Shown: positions 1 through 5,447 of the stretch, piece by piece
Position numbering within the stretch: the first letter of the stretch is position 1
Layout of the letters: each line of letters opens with the position of its first letter
Assembly (NCBI GenBank): GCA_003447515.1
Contig: DLZA01000321.1
Coordinates: 2,389-10,898 of the forward strand
DNA length: 8,510 nucleotides
Direction: 5' to 3'
From: Paracoccaceae bacterium
Lineage (GTDB): Bacteria > Pseudomonadota > Alphaproteobacteria > Rhodobacterales > Rhodobacteraceae
Notes under the pieces: generated by a model
Told to the model about the DNA's origin: nothing
Database searches by the model: none
What the model saw: only the letters and a program-made list of their open reading frames with translations
Made by a program: the position numbers and the translations under genes

Positions 1-312
1 CAGCCCGTATCAATTTTTTGGATCGTACTTTTTGCAACCTTACAAATCTTTCGCATTTGGATTCTTACCAGCCTTGGATTTCGATGGACCACCCGCATCA
101 TTATCCTCGAGGAACCACTCGTCAAACATGGTCCATTCAAATTCATTCACCATCCCAACTACACGCTAGTCGTGGCTGAAATCATCGTCGCGCCAATGGT
201 GTTAGGACTTTGGTGGATTGCAATCCTGTTCACAATACTCAACGCTTTAATGCTCTGGGTGCGCATTACAGCGGAAGAAAGTGCTCTGAGCCCACTACGC
301 AATAAATTATAA
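1..312 (+). CDS. ICMT-family membrane methyltransferase, 3' part
   Basis: C-terminal 103 residues of a small membrane protein; its start lies before the window. The end reads as the isoprenylcysteine carboxyl methyltransferase family (PF04140 type): an RWTTRII segment near residues 29-35, an HGPFKFIHHPNY motif near 46-57, then E62 and a long hydrophobic stretch at about 59-90 followed by RITAEESAL. The HPNY and nearby Glu motif is where this family binds S-adenosylmethionine. Hydrophobic segments at about 4-25 and 59-90 indicate an inner-membrane protein. Bacterial members such as B. subtilis YpbQ/BpsB methylate small lipid-like products, often alkylpyrones made by a neighbouring type III polyketide synthase. 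No such neighbour is visible here, so the substrate is unknown. The gene converges on dctD and is not part of the transporter unit. Confidence 0.8.
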   Translation, partial: QPVSIFWIVLFATLQIFRIWILTSLGFRWTTRIIILEEPLVKHGPFKFIHHPNYTLVVAEIIVAPMVLGLWWIAILFTILNALMLWVRITAEESALSPLRNKL

Positions 313-590
313 GGCCACTCCAAAGTGCGCAGAAACATTTGCTCGCACCGGTGATTTCACTAGCCAAGAGTCAAAATCCTACGTCTAATCCACAACGCCG
401 TATTCTATGGCCAATTTGTCAAAGCGAAAAAGCTTTCGAACATCGATACACACATAAAATTAACTTAAATGGTATGATATAACGGGCGTTATAAAACGGC
501 CTTAAATTAAACATGTTAGCATCCAAAAAATCCCCACCTATGGCCCCAACCATTCATAACAGCCACACATCACGTTCACAGATCGAAACC
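313..590. other. Convergent intergenic gap, no gene seen
   Basis: This 278-base A+T-rich stretch lies between the stop of the methyltransferase gene (+) and the stop of dctD (-). I see no reading frame with a convincing start or family match. It holds an imperfect hairpin at 484-501 (listed separately) and a short inverted repeat at 424-437 (CGAAA, AAGC loop, TTTCG). As the 3' region of two converging genes it is most simply a shared termination zone. Confidence 0.6.
484..501. terminator. Possible bidirectional terminator hairpin
   Basis: GGGCGTT (484-490), an ATAA loop and AACGGCC (495-501) form a seven-pair stem with one G:G mismatch. On the + strand it is followed by TTAAATTAA rather than a pure T run. 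On the - strand the downstream sequence is also A/T-rich. It lies between two converging genes, where a shared terminator would be expected, but the stem is short and the tail is poor. Confidence 0.3.
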
Positions 591-1757
591 TTACTGATAA
601 TCACGGGGCCGCAAACCGTACCGAGCAAGGCGGTCGTAAAACGTTTTTCTGGGTAGTCCTAAAGCCAATGCCGTTTGCGTCGCTTTACCTTTGAACCGCT
701 TCAAAGAGTCCTCTAAAATTAAGTGTTCATAATCGTTCATTTGCTCAGAAAGCGTTTTATATACCTCATTTTGACTCGCTAAAAAATCATTCGCAAAGGC
801 ACGTAGCTCTAACAGGTTTTCGTTCCACTCACGGTCTTGTAAACCACGTAAAACATCAAGCGGTATAATTGGCATTTCAAGGTTTCGATTGCGAACAGCT
901 TGGCGCAGCACCGTTTCGAACATGATGCCAATATCTCCGCTACGTTCTGCAAAATCAGGAATATTCACCGTAACGGGACTAAGCATTTGGAAAACAGAAC
1001 GTGTTTTCTGACCCGATGCAATCAACCGCACCTCCGGCCGGTTTCGAGCAGCAGCCAAAACACAGTCGACCTGCGCATTGCTGGCCTCGTCGAAGGCGCG
1101 AACAGATAAATCAACCGCGCCAACCTCAATTAAAAAAGTCGCTGGATCAATCTCAGGTGCACGGACAATCTGGAAACAATCACGGCCTTCTGAAAGCGTG
1201 AAAATCGTATGCGCTGCCAACCGCTTGCCAACACCTTTACCACCCGTCAACATCACATGTTTTCTCGTTTCAGCAGCCGACCGCAGATTGGTACGCAGCG
1301 TTTTACTCGCATCACTCTTACCTGGAAAATTTATCGATGCAGGATCGCTTCGTTGCATCTTCTGTTCAATTCGCCGTGCACGCAAAACAAGTGCGCGGTG
1401 CTCCAAAGCACGTTTTAAAACGCCCAAAAGGATACTCGTTTCACACGGTTTTTCAAGGAAATCATATGCACCTTCTTTCATCGCGCGAATAGCCATTGGT
1501 ACATCGCCCTCGCCTGTTAACATGATGACTGGTAAATCACTGTCGACACTCTGCGTTAGCGTCAGAATATCAAACCCATCTTTTTGGGGCATCCGAATAT
1601 CCGTCAAAACAATACCCGCAAAGTTTGCCCGGATGGTCCGTCGAGCCTGTGCGTAGTGAGCTGTTGAAATTACATTAATTCCCTCCAGTTCAAGGGTCTG
1701 TGCCAACGAGGCCCGAAGCGCATCATCATCTTCAATGAGCAATACCTGGCCGCTCAT
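591..1757 (-). CDS. dctD: DctD-like response regulator with degenerate AAA+ domain
   Basis: Cytoplasmic partner of the DctB kinase, expected to control the divergent dctPQM genes. Counting from the ATG at 1757 (388 aa): receiver domain at about 3-120 with acidic pocket E9-D12, phospho-acceptor D53, T81 and K103 (EKP). A central AAA+ remnant spans about 140-320, with Walker A at 172-178 (GGKGVGK) and a sensor-II-like W311-N314-E317-L318. A Fis-type helix-turn-helix lies at about 355-385 (LGLPRKTFYDRLARYGL, typical of DctD). The GAFTGA sigma-54 contact loop is absent and no clear Walker B is present. Walker A to the WxxN motif is 133 residues, roughly 45-60 shorter than in NtrC/DctD. The frame is open throughout, so this is a diverged protein rather than a broken one. 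The ATG at 1757 is chosen over 1781 because it has a strong GAGGAG six bases upstream and overlaps the dctB stop as ATGA. DctD identity is likely; sigma-54 independence is inferred. Confidence 0.85.
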   Translation of the reverse strand: MSGQVLLIEDDDALRASLAQTLELEGINVISTAHYAQARRTIRANFAGIVLTDIRMPQKDGFDILTLTQSVDSDLPVIMLTGEGDVPMAIRAMKEGAYDFLEKPCETSILLGVLKRALEHRALVLRARRIEQKMQRSDPASINFPGKSDASKTLRTNLRSAAETRKHVMLTGGKGVGKRLAAHTIFTLSEGRDCFQIVRAPEIDPATFLIEVGAVDLSVRAFDEASNAQVDCVLAAARNRPEVRLIASGQKTRSVFQMLSPVTVNIPDFAERSGDIGIMFETVLRQAVRNRNLEMPIIPLDVLRGLQDREWNENLLELRAFANDFLASQNEVYKTLSEQMNDYEHLILEDSLKRFKGKATQTALALGLPRKTFYDRLARYGLRPRDYQ

Positions 1758-3472
1758 GGCACTCTCCTCAACGCAACACAAAACTCAGCGCCATAATCTA
1801 AATTTCGACAACTTAACTGCCCACCAAAACTGCCAATGATCCCGTAGGAAATCGACAAGCCAAGGCCAAGGCCCTTGGACGCCCCAACATCCTTAGTCGT
1901 GTAAAACGGTTCAAACACGCGGTCAGGATCAGTCAGTCCCGTCCCAGTGTCTACGACAAGGATTCGCACTGCATCAACGTCTTCTTCCACAGACAGGCTA
2001 AGAACTCTGGCATTAGCGTTGGTCATGGCGTCTATACCATTGCCCATCAAATTAACGATCACTTGCTGCAATCGCACATGACCGCCCATCACGAAGATTG
2101 GCAAAGTCCGCGGCAAATACTCCAGAACAATAGCCTCATCTTGCAACCGTTGCTTCACCAATCGCACGGCATCAGCTAGCACAACGTTCAGGTCCACCCG
2201 CTCAGTAACCTCTACTTCATTTCGCGCAAAGCTACGTAAATTTTTAATAATCCGATTAATCCGATCAACCTGTTGTTTAATTAGGTTTAGATTTTCAGAC
2301 ACCTCAGGCAGCCGATCTCGCTCAATCAGCTTCACACCATTGGCGGCAAAGTTCCGAATGGCCGCGAGCGGTTGGTTCACCTCATGACTTATCCCCGCCG
2401 ACATTTGCCCCAGTGCAGTCAGCTTACCCGCCTGTACCAGTTGATCCTGCGCAGTTTGCAACTGCAAAGTACGTTCTTCAACCCGCGCTTCAAGCAGCGA
2501 ATTAGCTTTCGCCTCTACTTGCAAACGGTCCGTTAATCGTCGCCGCCGTTGGCCCAGCGCCACTAAAACCGCACCGATCAGAGCCAACAAGGCCAGTGCC
2601 AAAAATGCTAAAACACGCGCGTTGTGCGCGGCTGCTTTCGTGTCAAGGAACAGCCTTGCTGTAAGCTCCAACCGTGGGATGTATTCGGATAGGACTAACG
2701 CACGTTCGGGGACCACCGATCCTGGTCGAAAATTAAAAATGGGAAAACCAAACAGTTCTGATCTGACGTAAGTAAAGAACGGTCTCACCTCTTCAAGTGG
2801 GAATAATTGTGAAGCCCTGACGGGCATCCTTTCCTCAGAATCTCGGGTCAAGACTAGTTCCACTCGGTTGGTAACGAACACCACATCGAATTCGTCCTCA
2901 AAAACCAAAACTGTCTCATCGACTTCCCATTCAAATTCTAATTGCGCCACATCCGCCCGCACCACAACTATACCAATCGGTGGAGCTTGTTCGTCGATCA
3001 CGCCCCGCGCAAAGTAAAAGTCTCGCCCACGATCATGCAATGAGAACGAATGGTCATAACCTAGGCCACCGTTTATTGCACGCTGCACGTAGTTCTCATT
3101 AGATAGGTTTTGACCAAGCGAGGAAAAAGGTTCCTCAAAGTTTGATTCCGCTATAACCACGCCTTTACCATCCAAAATCAGGATTTCTTCCACGCCCACT
3201 GTCAGTGCCGTATTTACAAGAAAATCGTTCGCTTCGTATTGGCTCACTTCGCCGCTTAAAACACCAACGACAACCGGATGGCGCATTAGCAAGTTTGGCA
3301 ATTGTTTAAAACTTGCCAATTGACCCAACAATCGATCTGCCGCTTGGTCTAATTGCAGATGACCTTTGCGCTGCAACTGACCGAGGTTAGCACGAAAAGC
3401 AAAGGAATAAACGCCCAACGCAATCGCACTGGAAATCAACAGAAAACCCATAAACAGAAATATGCGTCTCAC
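1754..3472 (-). CDS. dctB: DctB-type C4-dicarboxylate sensor histidine kinase
   Basis: Inner-membrane sensor kinase of 572 aa, close to the usual DctB length. A first membrane helix lies at about 4-26, a periplasmic sensor (double PDC/dCACHE-like) at about 27-284, and a second helix at about 286-307. A charged, probably coiled-coil linker at 308-345 has no evident HAMP domain. The kinase core has the H-box GISHEVNQPL with phospho-acceptor H363, N-box N474-N478-D481, G1 D508-x-G510-x-G512, F-box VFEPFYTTK (519-527) and G2 GLGLGLS (534-540). The GTG start at 3472 is preceded by AGGA at a workable distance; the next ATG (residue 8) has no such site. dctB is first in the dctB-dctD unit and divergent from dctP, the classic arrangement. 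In the sensor, the region at 122-133 reads NLSNENYVQRAI where many DctB proteins, from memory, have an FRPYF-like stretch. Ligand preference may therefore differ; this is inference. Confidence 0.92.
   Translation of the reverse strand: MRRIFLFMGFLLISSAIALGVYSFAFRANLGQLQRKGHLQLDQAADRLLGQLASFKQLPNLLMRHPVVVGVLSGEVSQYEANDFLVNTALTVGVEEILILDGKGVVIAESNFEEPFSSLGQNLSNENYVQRAINGGLGYDHSFSLHDRGRDFYFARGVIDEQAPPIGIVVVRADVAQLEFEWEVDETVLVFEDEFDVVFVTNRVELVLTRDSEERMPVRASQLFPLEEVRPFFTYVRSELFGFPIFNFRPGSVVPERALVLSEYIPRLELTARLFLDTKAAAHNARVLAFLALALLALIGAVLVALGQRRRRLTDRLQVEAKANSLLEARVEERTLQLQTAQDQLVQAGKLTALGQMSAGISHEVNQPLAAIRNFAANGVKLIERDRLPEVSENLNLIKQQVDRINRIIKNLRSFARNEVEVTERVDLNVVLADAVRLVKQRLQDEAIVLEYLPRTLPIFVMGGHVRLQQVIVNLMGNGIDAMTNANARVLSLSVEEDVDAVRILVVDTGTGLTDPDRVFEPFYTTKDVGASKGLGLGLSISYGIIGSFGGQLSCRNLDYGAEFCVALRRVP
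1764..1769 (-). promoter_or_regulatory. Strong ribosome binding site fixing dctD start
   Basis: GAGGAG on the - strand, six bases before the ATG at 1757, inside the 3' end of dctB. It supports starting dctD at 1757 and makes the 8-residue longer version (ATG at 1781) unlikely. Confidence 0.75.
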
Positions 3473-3498
3473 GAAAACTTCGTCCTATTTGAGCGCGA

Positions 3499-3531
3499 AT
3501 CTATGTAAAATAGATCAGCACACACCATCAA
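3499..3531 (-). promoter_or_regulatory. Possible dctB promoter with overlapping inverted repeat
   Basis: On the - strand, TTGATG (3531-3526) lies 17 or 18 bases before TTACAT/TACATA, a weak -35/-10 pair that would give a leader of about 25 bases before the GTG. The perfect inverted repeat ATCTAT-GTAAA-ATAGAT (3499-3515) covers the proposed -10, as an operator for autoregulation might. Both motifs are A/T-rich, so a chance match is possible. Confidence 0.3.
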
Positions 3532-3580
3532 AGCGCAAGTAAAACTGTCCGAAAATTCGCACATATCTGTAATTTTACAT
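3503..3580. repeat. Three GTAAAA motifs at regular 34-base spacing
   Basis: GTAAAA occurs at 3505-3510 and 3539-3544, and its complement TTTTAC at 3573-3578, so successive starts are exactly 34 bases apart. The outer two extend to a 9-base inverted pair, ATGTAAAAT (3503-3511) and ATTTTACAT (3572-3580). The third is also half of TGTAA-TT-TTACA (3568-3579). They could be regulator sites on the dctB side of the gap, but the motif is simple and A-rich. Confidence 0.3.
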
Positions 3581-3581
3581 C

Positions 3582-3620
3582 CAAAAAATTTAATTTTTGT
3601 TATTTTTCAACACTTTTCAA
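3582..3620. promoter_or_regulatory. A/T-tract patch, likely bent DNA
   Basis: Phased A and T runs form a near-palindrome at 3582-3599 (one mismatch in 18 bases). They are followed by TTTTT and by TTTTCAA repeated exactly ten bases apart (3604-3610 and 3614-3620). Such tracts tend to curve DNA and attract nucleoid proteins. A partial IHF-like match (TCAA-N4-TT) falls at 3607-3616 but is incomplete. Confidence 0.3.
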
Positions 3621-3638
3621 GCGCGACAAAAAATTCTT

Positions 3639-3668
3639 TGCATTAAGCGAGTGACTGGGGTGCATTAA
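3639..3668 (+). repeat. TGCATTAA direct repeat, candidate activator site
   Basis: TGCATTAA appears at 3639-3646 and again at 3661-3668, 22 bases apart, about two helical turns, so both copies face the same side of the DNA. They sit immediately upstream of the proposed dctP -10, where a class II activator would bind. They could be the DctD operator; this is inference from position alone. Confidence 0.35.
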
Positions 3669-3669
3669 A

Positions 3670-3706
3670 TATAGTCGGACTTTATCCGCTATAATTCCAT
3701 TGGGAG
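3670..3706 (+). promoter_or_regulatory. Possible dctP promoter -10 and ribosome binding site
   Basis: TATAGT (3670-3675) is a good -10 for a housekeeping-type promoter and would give a leader of about 30 bases. No recognisable -35 lies 16-18 bases upstream, which fits an activator-dependent promoter. A second -10-like TATAAT at 3690-3695 would start transcription almost at the ribosome site and seems too close. GGGAG (3702-3706), six bases before the ATG, is the dctP ribosome binding site. Confidence 0.35.
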
Positions 3707-3712
3707 AAAATC

Positions 3713-4717
3713 ATGAAATCTTTTTTGAAAGGCGCCTGCATTGCAGCAGTAGTGCTTGTACCATCCATAGTCGCCGCATCCTGCGAGGACGGTGAAGTGG
3801 TTGTAAAATTTGCGCACGTAACCAATACAGACAAGCACCCAAAAGGGATTGCTGCAACGCTACTGGAAAGTCGTGTAAACAAAGAAATGAACGGCAAAAT
3901 GTGCATGGAGGTCTTCCCGAACTCCACTCTTTATGATGACAACAAAGTACTCGAAGCGATGCTGCAAGGCGACGTTCAGCTAGCAGCACCATCGTTGTCC
4001 AAATTTGAGAAATTTACCAAACAATTCCGCATTTTCGATTTGCCGTTCATGTTTAACAACATTAACGCAGTCGATGCTTTCCAAAACTCTGATACGGGTC
4101 AGGCGATGAAGGACAGTATGCAGAAACGTGGCCTTCAAGGCCTTGCATTCTGGCACAATGGCATGAAGCAAATGTCCGCCAACAAACCCCTGATCGCTCC
4201 AACAGATGCAAACGGTCTAAAATTTCGCGTACAATCTTCTGACGTTCTGGTTGCTCAAATGGAGGCCATTGGTGGCTCGCCACAAAAAATGAAGTTCGCG
4301 GAAGTATATGGTGCGCTGCAACAAGGTGTTGTCGACGGCCAGGAAAACACATGGTCTAACATCTACGGTAAAAAATTCTTTGAAGTACAGGATGGCGTGA
4401 CTGAAACTAACCACGGGATCATAGACTATTTACTGGTAACGTCTGTTGATTGGCTAGATGGTCTAGAGGCAAGCACACGCAGCCAGTTTACACAGATCGT
4501 TCAAGAAGTAACTGAGGCCCGCAACGGTGAGTCCACTGCGGTAAACGCTGGCGCGAAACAATCGATTATTGATGCAGGCGGCATTGTGCGTCAGCTAACG
4601 TCAGAACAGCGTGCAGCATGGGTCGAAACAATGAAGCCTGTTTGGGCACAGTTTGAAGGCGACGTAGGCTCAGAAAACATTGCGGCAGCACAAAAAATCA
4701 ACGCAATGACAAACTAA
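3713..4717 (+). CDS. dctP: TRAP transporter C4-dicarboxylate-binding protein DctP
   Basis: Periplasmic solute-binding subunit of 334 aa, the usual length. It captures the substrate and delivers it to DctQM. An N-terminal signal peptide (charged start, hydrophobic to about residue 22) is probably cut near the AAS at 21-23. Family hallmarks are VVVKFAHV (29-36), FPNSTLY (68-74), FDLPFMF (108-114), KFRVQSSDVL (170-179) with R172 as the expected carboxylate-binding arginine, and GVVDGQENTWSNIY (205-218), strongly typical of the C4-dicarboxylate (DctP/TIGR00787-like) group. Likely ligands are succinate, malate or fumarate, inferred from family. C24 and C64 remain in the mature protein and could form a disulfide. 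First gene of dctPQM, divergent from dctBD, with a good GGGAG site. A hairpin follows the stop and probably lets this subunit be made in excess. Confidence 0.95.
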   Translation: MKSFLKGACIAAVVLVPSIVAASCEDGEVVVKFAHVTNTDKHPKGIAATLLESRVNKEMNGKMCMEVFPNSTLYDDNKVLEAMLQGDVQLAAPSLSKFEKFTKQFRIFDLPFMFNNINAVDAFQNSDTGQAMKDSMQKRGLQGLAFWHNGMKQMSANKPLIAPTDANGLKFRVQSSDVLVAQMEAIGGSPQKMKFAEVYGALQQGVVDGQENTWSNIYGKKFFEVQDGVTETNHGIIDYLLVTSVDWLDGLEASTRSQFTQIVQEVTEARNGESTAVNAGAKQSIIDAGGIVRQLTSEQRAAWVETMKPVWAQFEGDVGSENIAAAQKINAMTN

Positions 4718-4730
4718 TTCTGTTTGTCTT

Positions 4731-4762
4731 TAATTGGGCGAGCCAGATAGCTCGCCCAATTA
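4731..4762 (+). terminator. Perfect 13-bp stem-loop between dctP and dctQ
   Basis: TAATTGGGCGAGC (4731-4743) pairs perfectly with GCTCGCCCAATTA (4750-4762) around a six-base CAGATA loop. It begins 14 bases after the dctP stop codon. No T run follows, and the dctQ ribosome site AAGGGG (4765-4770) starts two bases after the stem. It is therefore more likely an mRNA 3'-stabilising or partial-termination element, raising DctP over DctQM, than a full terminator. It could also limit access to the dctQ ribosome site. Confidence 0.8.
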
Positions 4763-4778
4763 GCAAGGGGCGTATAAC

Positions 4779-5447
4779 ATGTCGAATGAAATTAAATCAA
4801 TTACTGACAGGTTTGAGGAAACACTAATTGCTCTTATCCTTGGTGCCATGACAGTGGTGACTTTCGCTAATGTTATTGCTCGGTATGGATTTAACTCCAA
4901 TATCCTTTGGGCTGTTGAATTTACAGTCTTTATGTTCGGTTGGATGGTGCTGCTTGGCGCATCCTACGCTGTGAAAATCGGCGCGCATCTGGGCGTTGAT
5001 GCAGTATTAAATTTCGTATCACCCAGAGTGCGGAAGGTCATGGGTTTTATTGCTGTGTTGGTTTGTATTATATTCTCATTGCTCCTGCTGAAGGGATCTT
5101 GGGATTATTGGGCAAACTTCGCCAACTTACCAGGCACCGAAGGCCGCTGGTTCCCCACTGGGTTTGAGGAAAAGTTTCGTGGCAAAGCCTGGTATGAAAC
5201 TGACGATATTCCAATGCCCACAATCCTTGGTTGGATGGAAGGCGCATTTAATGATGGCGACGAATACGAAAAACTTCCCCGTTTAATTCCCTATATGATC
5301 ATGCCAATTTCCATGGCGTTGTTGGTGTTCCGTTTCATCCAAGCCGCATTCAGATTGCTGCGAGGCGATATTACCATGTTGATCGTTAGCCACGAAGCTG
5401 AGGACGCAATGGATGATGCTGCGCGATACGTGAAGGAAAACACATAA
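4779..5447 (+). CDS. dctQ: TRAP transporter small membrane subunit DctQ
   Basis: Small integral-membrane subunit of 222 aa that pairs with DctM. Four predicted helices lie at about 14-35, 44-66, 87-107 and 168-190, with the conserved acidic residue E47 in the second helix (WAVEF). Between helices 3 and 4 lies an unusually long polar loop (about 113-167) rich in Gly, Trp, Glu and Asp (GTEGRWFPTGFEEKF, then GDEYEKLP). Typical DctQ proteins of about 160-180 aa have a short connection there. The C-terminal tail (about 200-222) is acidic and probably cytoplasmic. The start is supported by AAGGGG eight bases upstream, directly after the dctP hairpin. The stop overlaps the dctM start (TAATG), indicating translational coupling. 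Confidence 0.92.
   Translation: MSNEIKSITDRFEETLIALILGAMTVVTFANVIARYGFNSNILWAVEFTVFMFGWMVLLGASYAVKIGAHLGVDAVLNFVSPRVRKVMGFIAVLVCIIFSLLLLKGSWDYWANFANLPGTEGRWFPTGFEEKFRGKAWYETDDIPMPTILGWMEGAFNDGDEYEKLPRLIPYMIMPISMALLVFRFIQAAFRLLRGDITMLIVSHEAEDAMDDAARYVKENT

Larger units (their letters stand above)
3473..3712. promoter_or_regulatory. Divergent dctBD / dctPQM control region
   Basis: A 240-base A+T-rich gap between the dctB and dctP starts. It must contain both promoters and probably DctD sites. Visible elements: inverted repeat ATCTAT-GTAAA-ATAGAT (3499-3515), TGTAA-TT-TTACA (3568-3579), an A/T-tract patch (3582-3608), TTTTCAA twice ten bases apart (3604 and 3614), and TGCATTAA twice 22 bases apart (3639 and 3661). 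I looked for GG-N10-GC sigma-54 cores on both strands and found none with correct spacing. Confidence 0.7.

Noticed and set aside
1078..1656. A long + strand open frame (192 codons) antisense to dctD
   Set aside because: It lies wholly inside dctD, has no family resemblance and an Arg/Ser-rich composition typical of an antisense shadow.
1757..1781. A dctD start eight codons upstream (MCCVEESA)
   Set aside because: The ATG at 1757 has a strong GAGGAG site and the standard ATGA overlap, and receiver domains normally begin within a few residues of the first strand.
3677..3689. A sigma-54-like GG...GC pair before dctP
   Set aside because: The spacer is nine bases, not ten, and the flanking bases do not fit TGGCAC / TTGC; sigma-54 promoters tolerate spacing changes very poorly.
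3713..3784. DctP as a lipoprotein (AASC before residue 24)
   Set aside because: The -3 position is Ala rather than Leu/Val/Ile, and DctP proteins are normally soluble in the periplasm, so ordinary signal cleavage is more likely.
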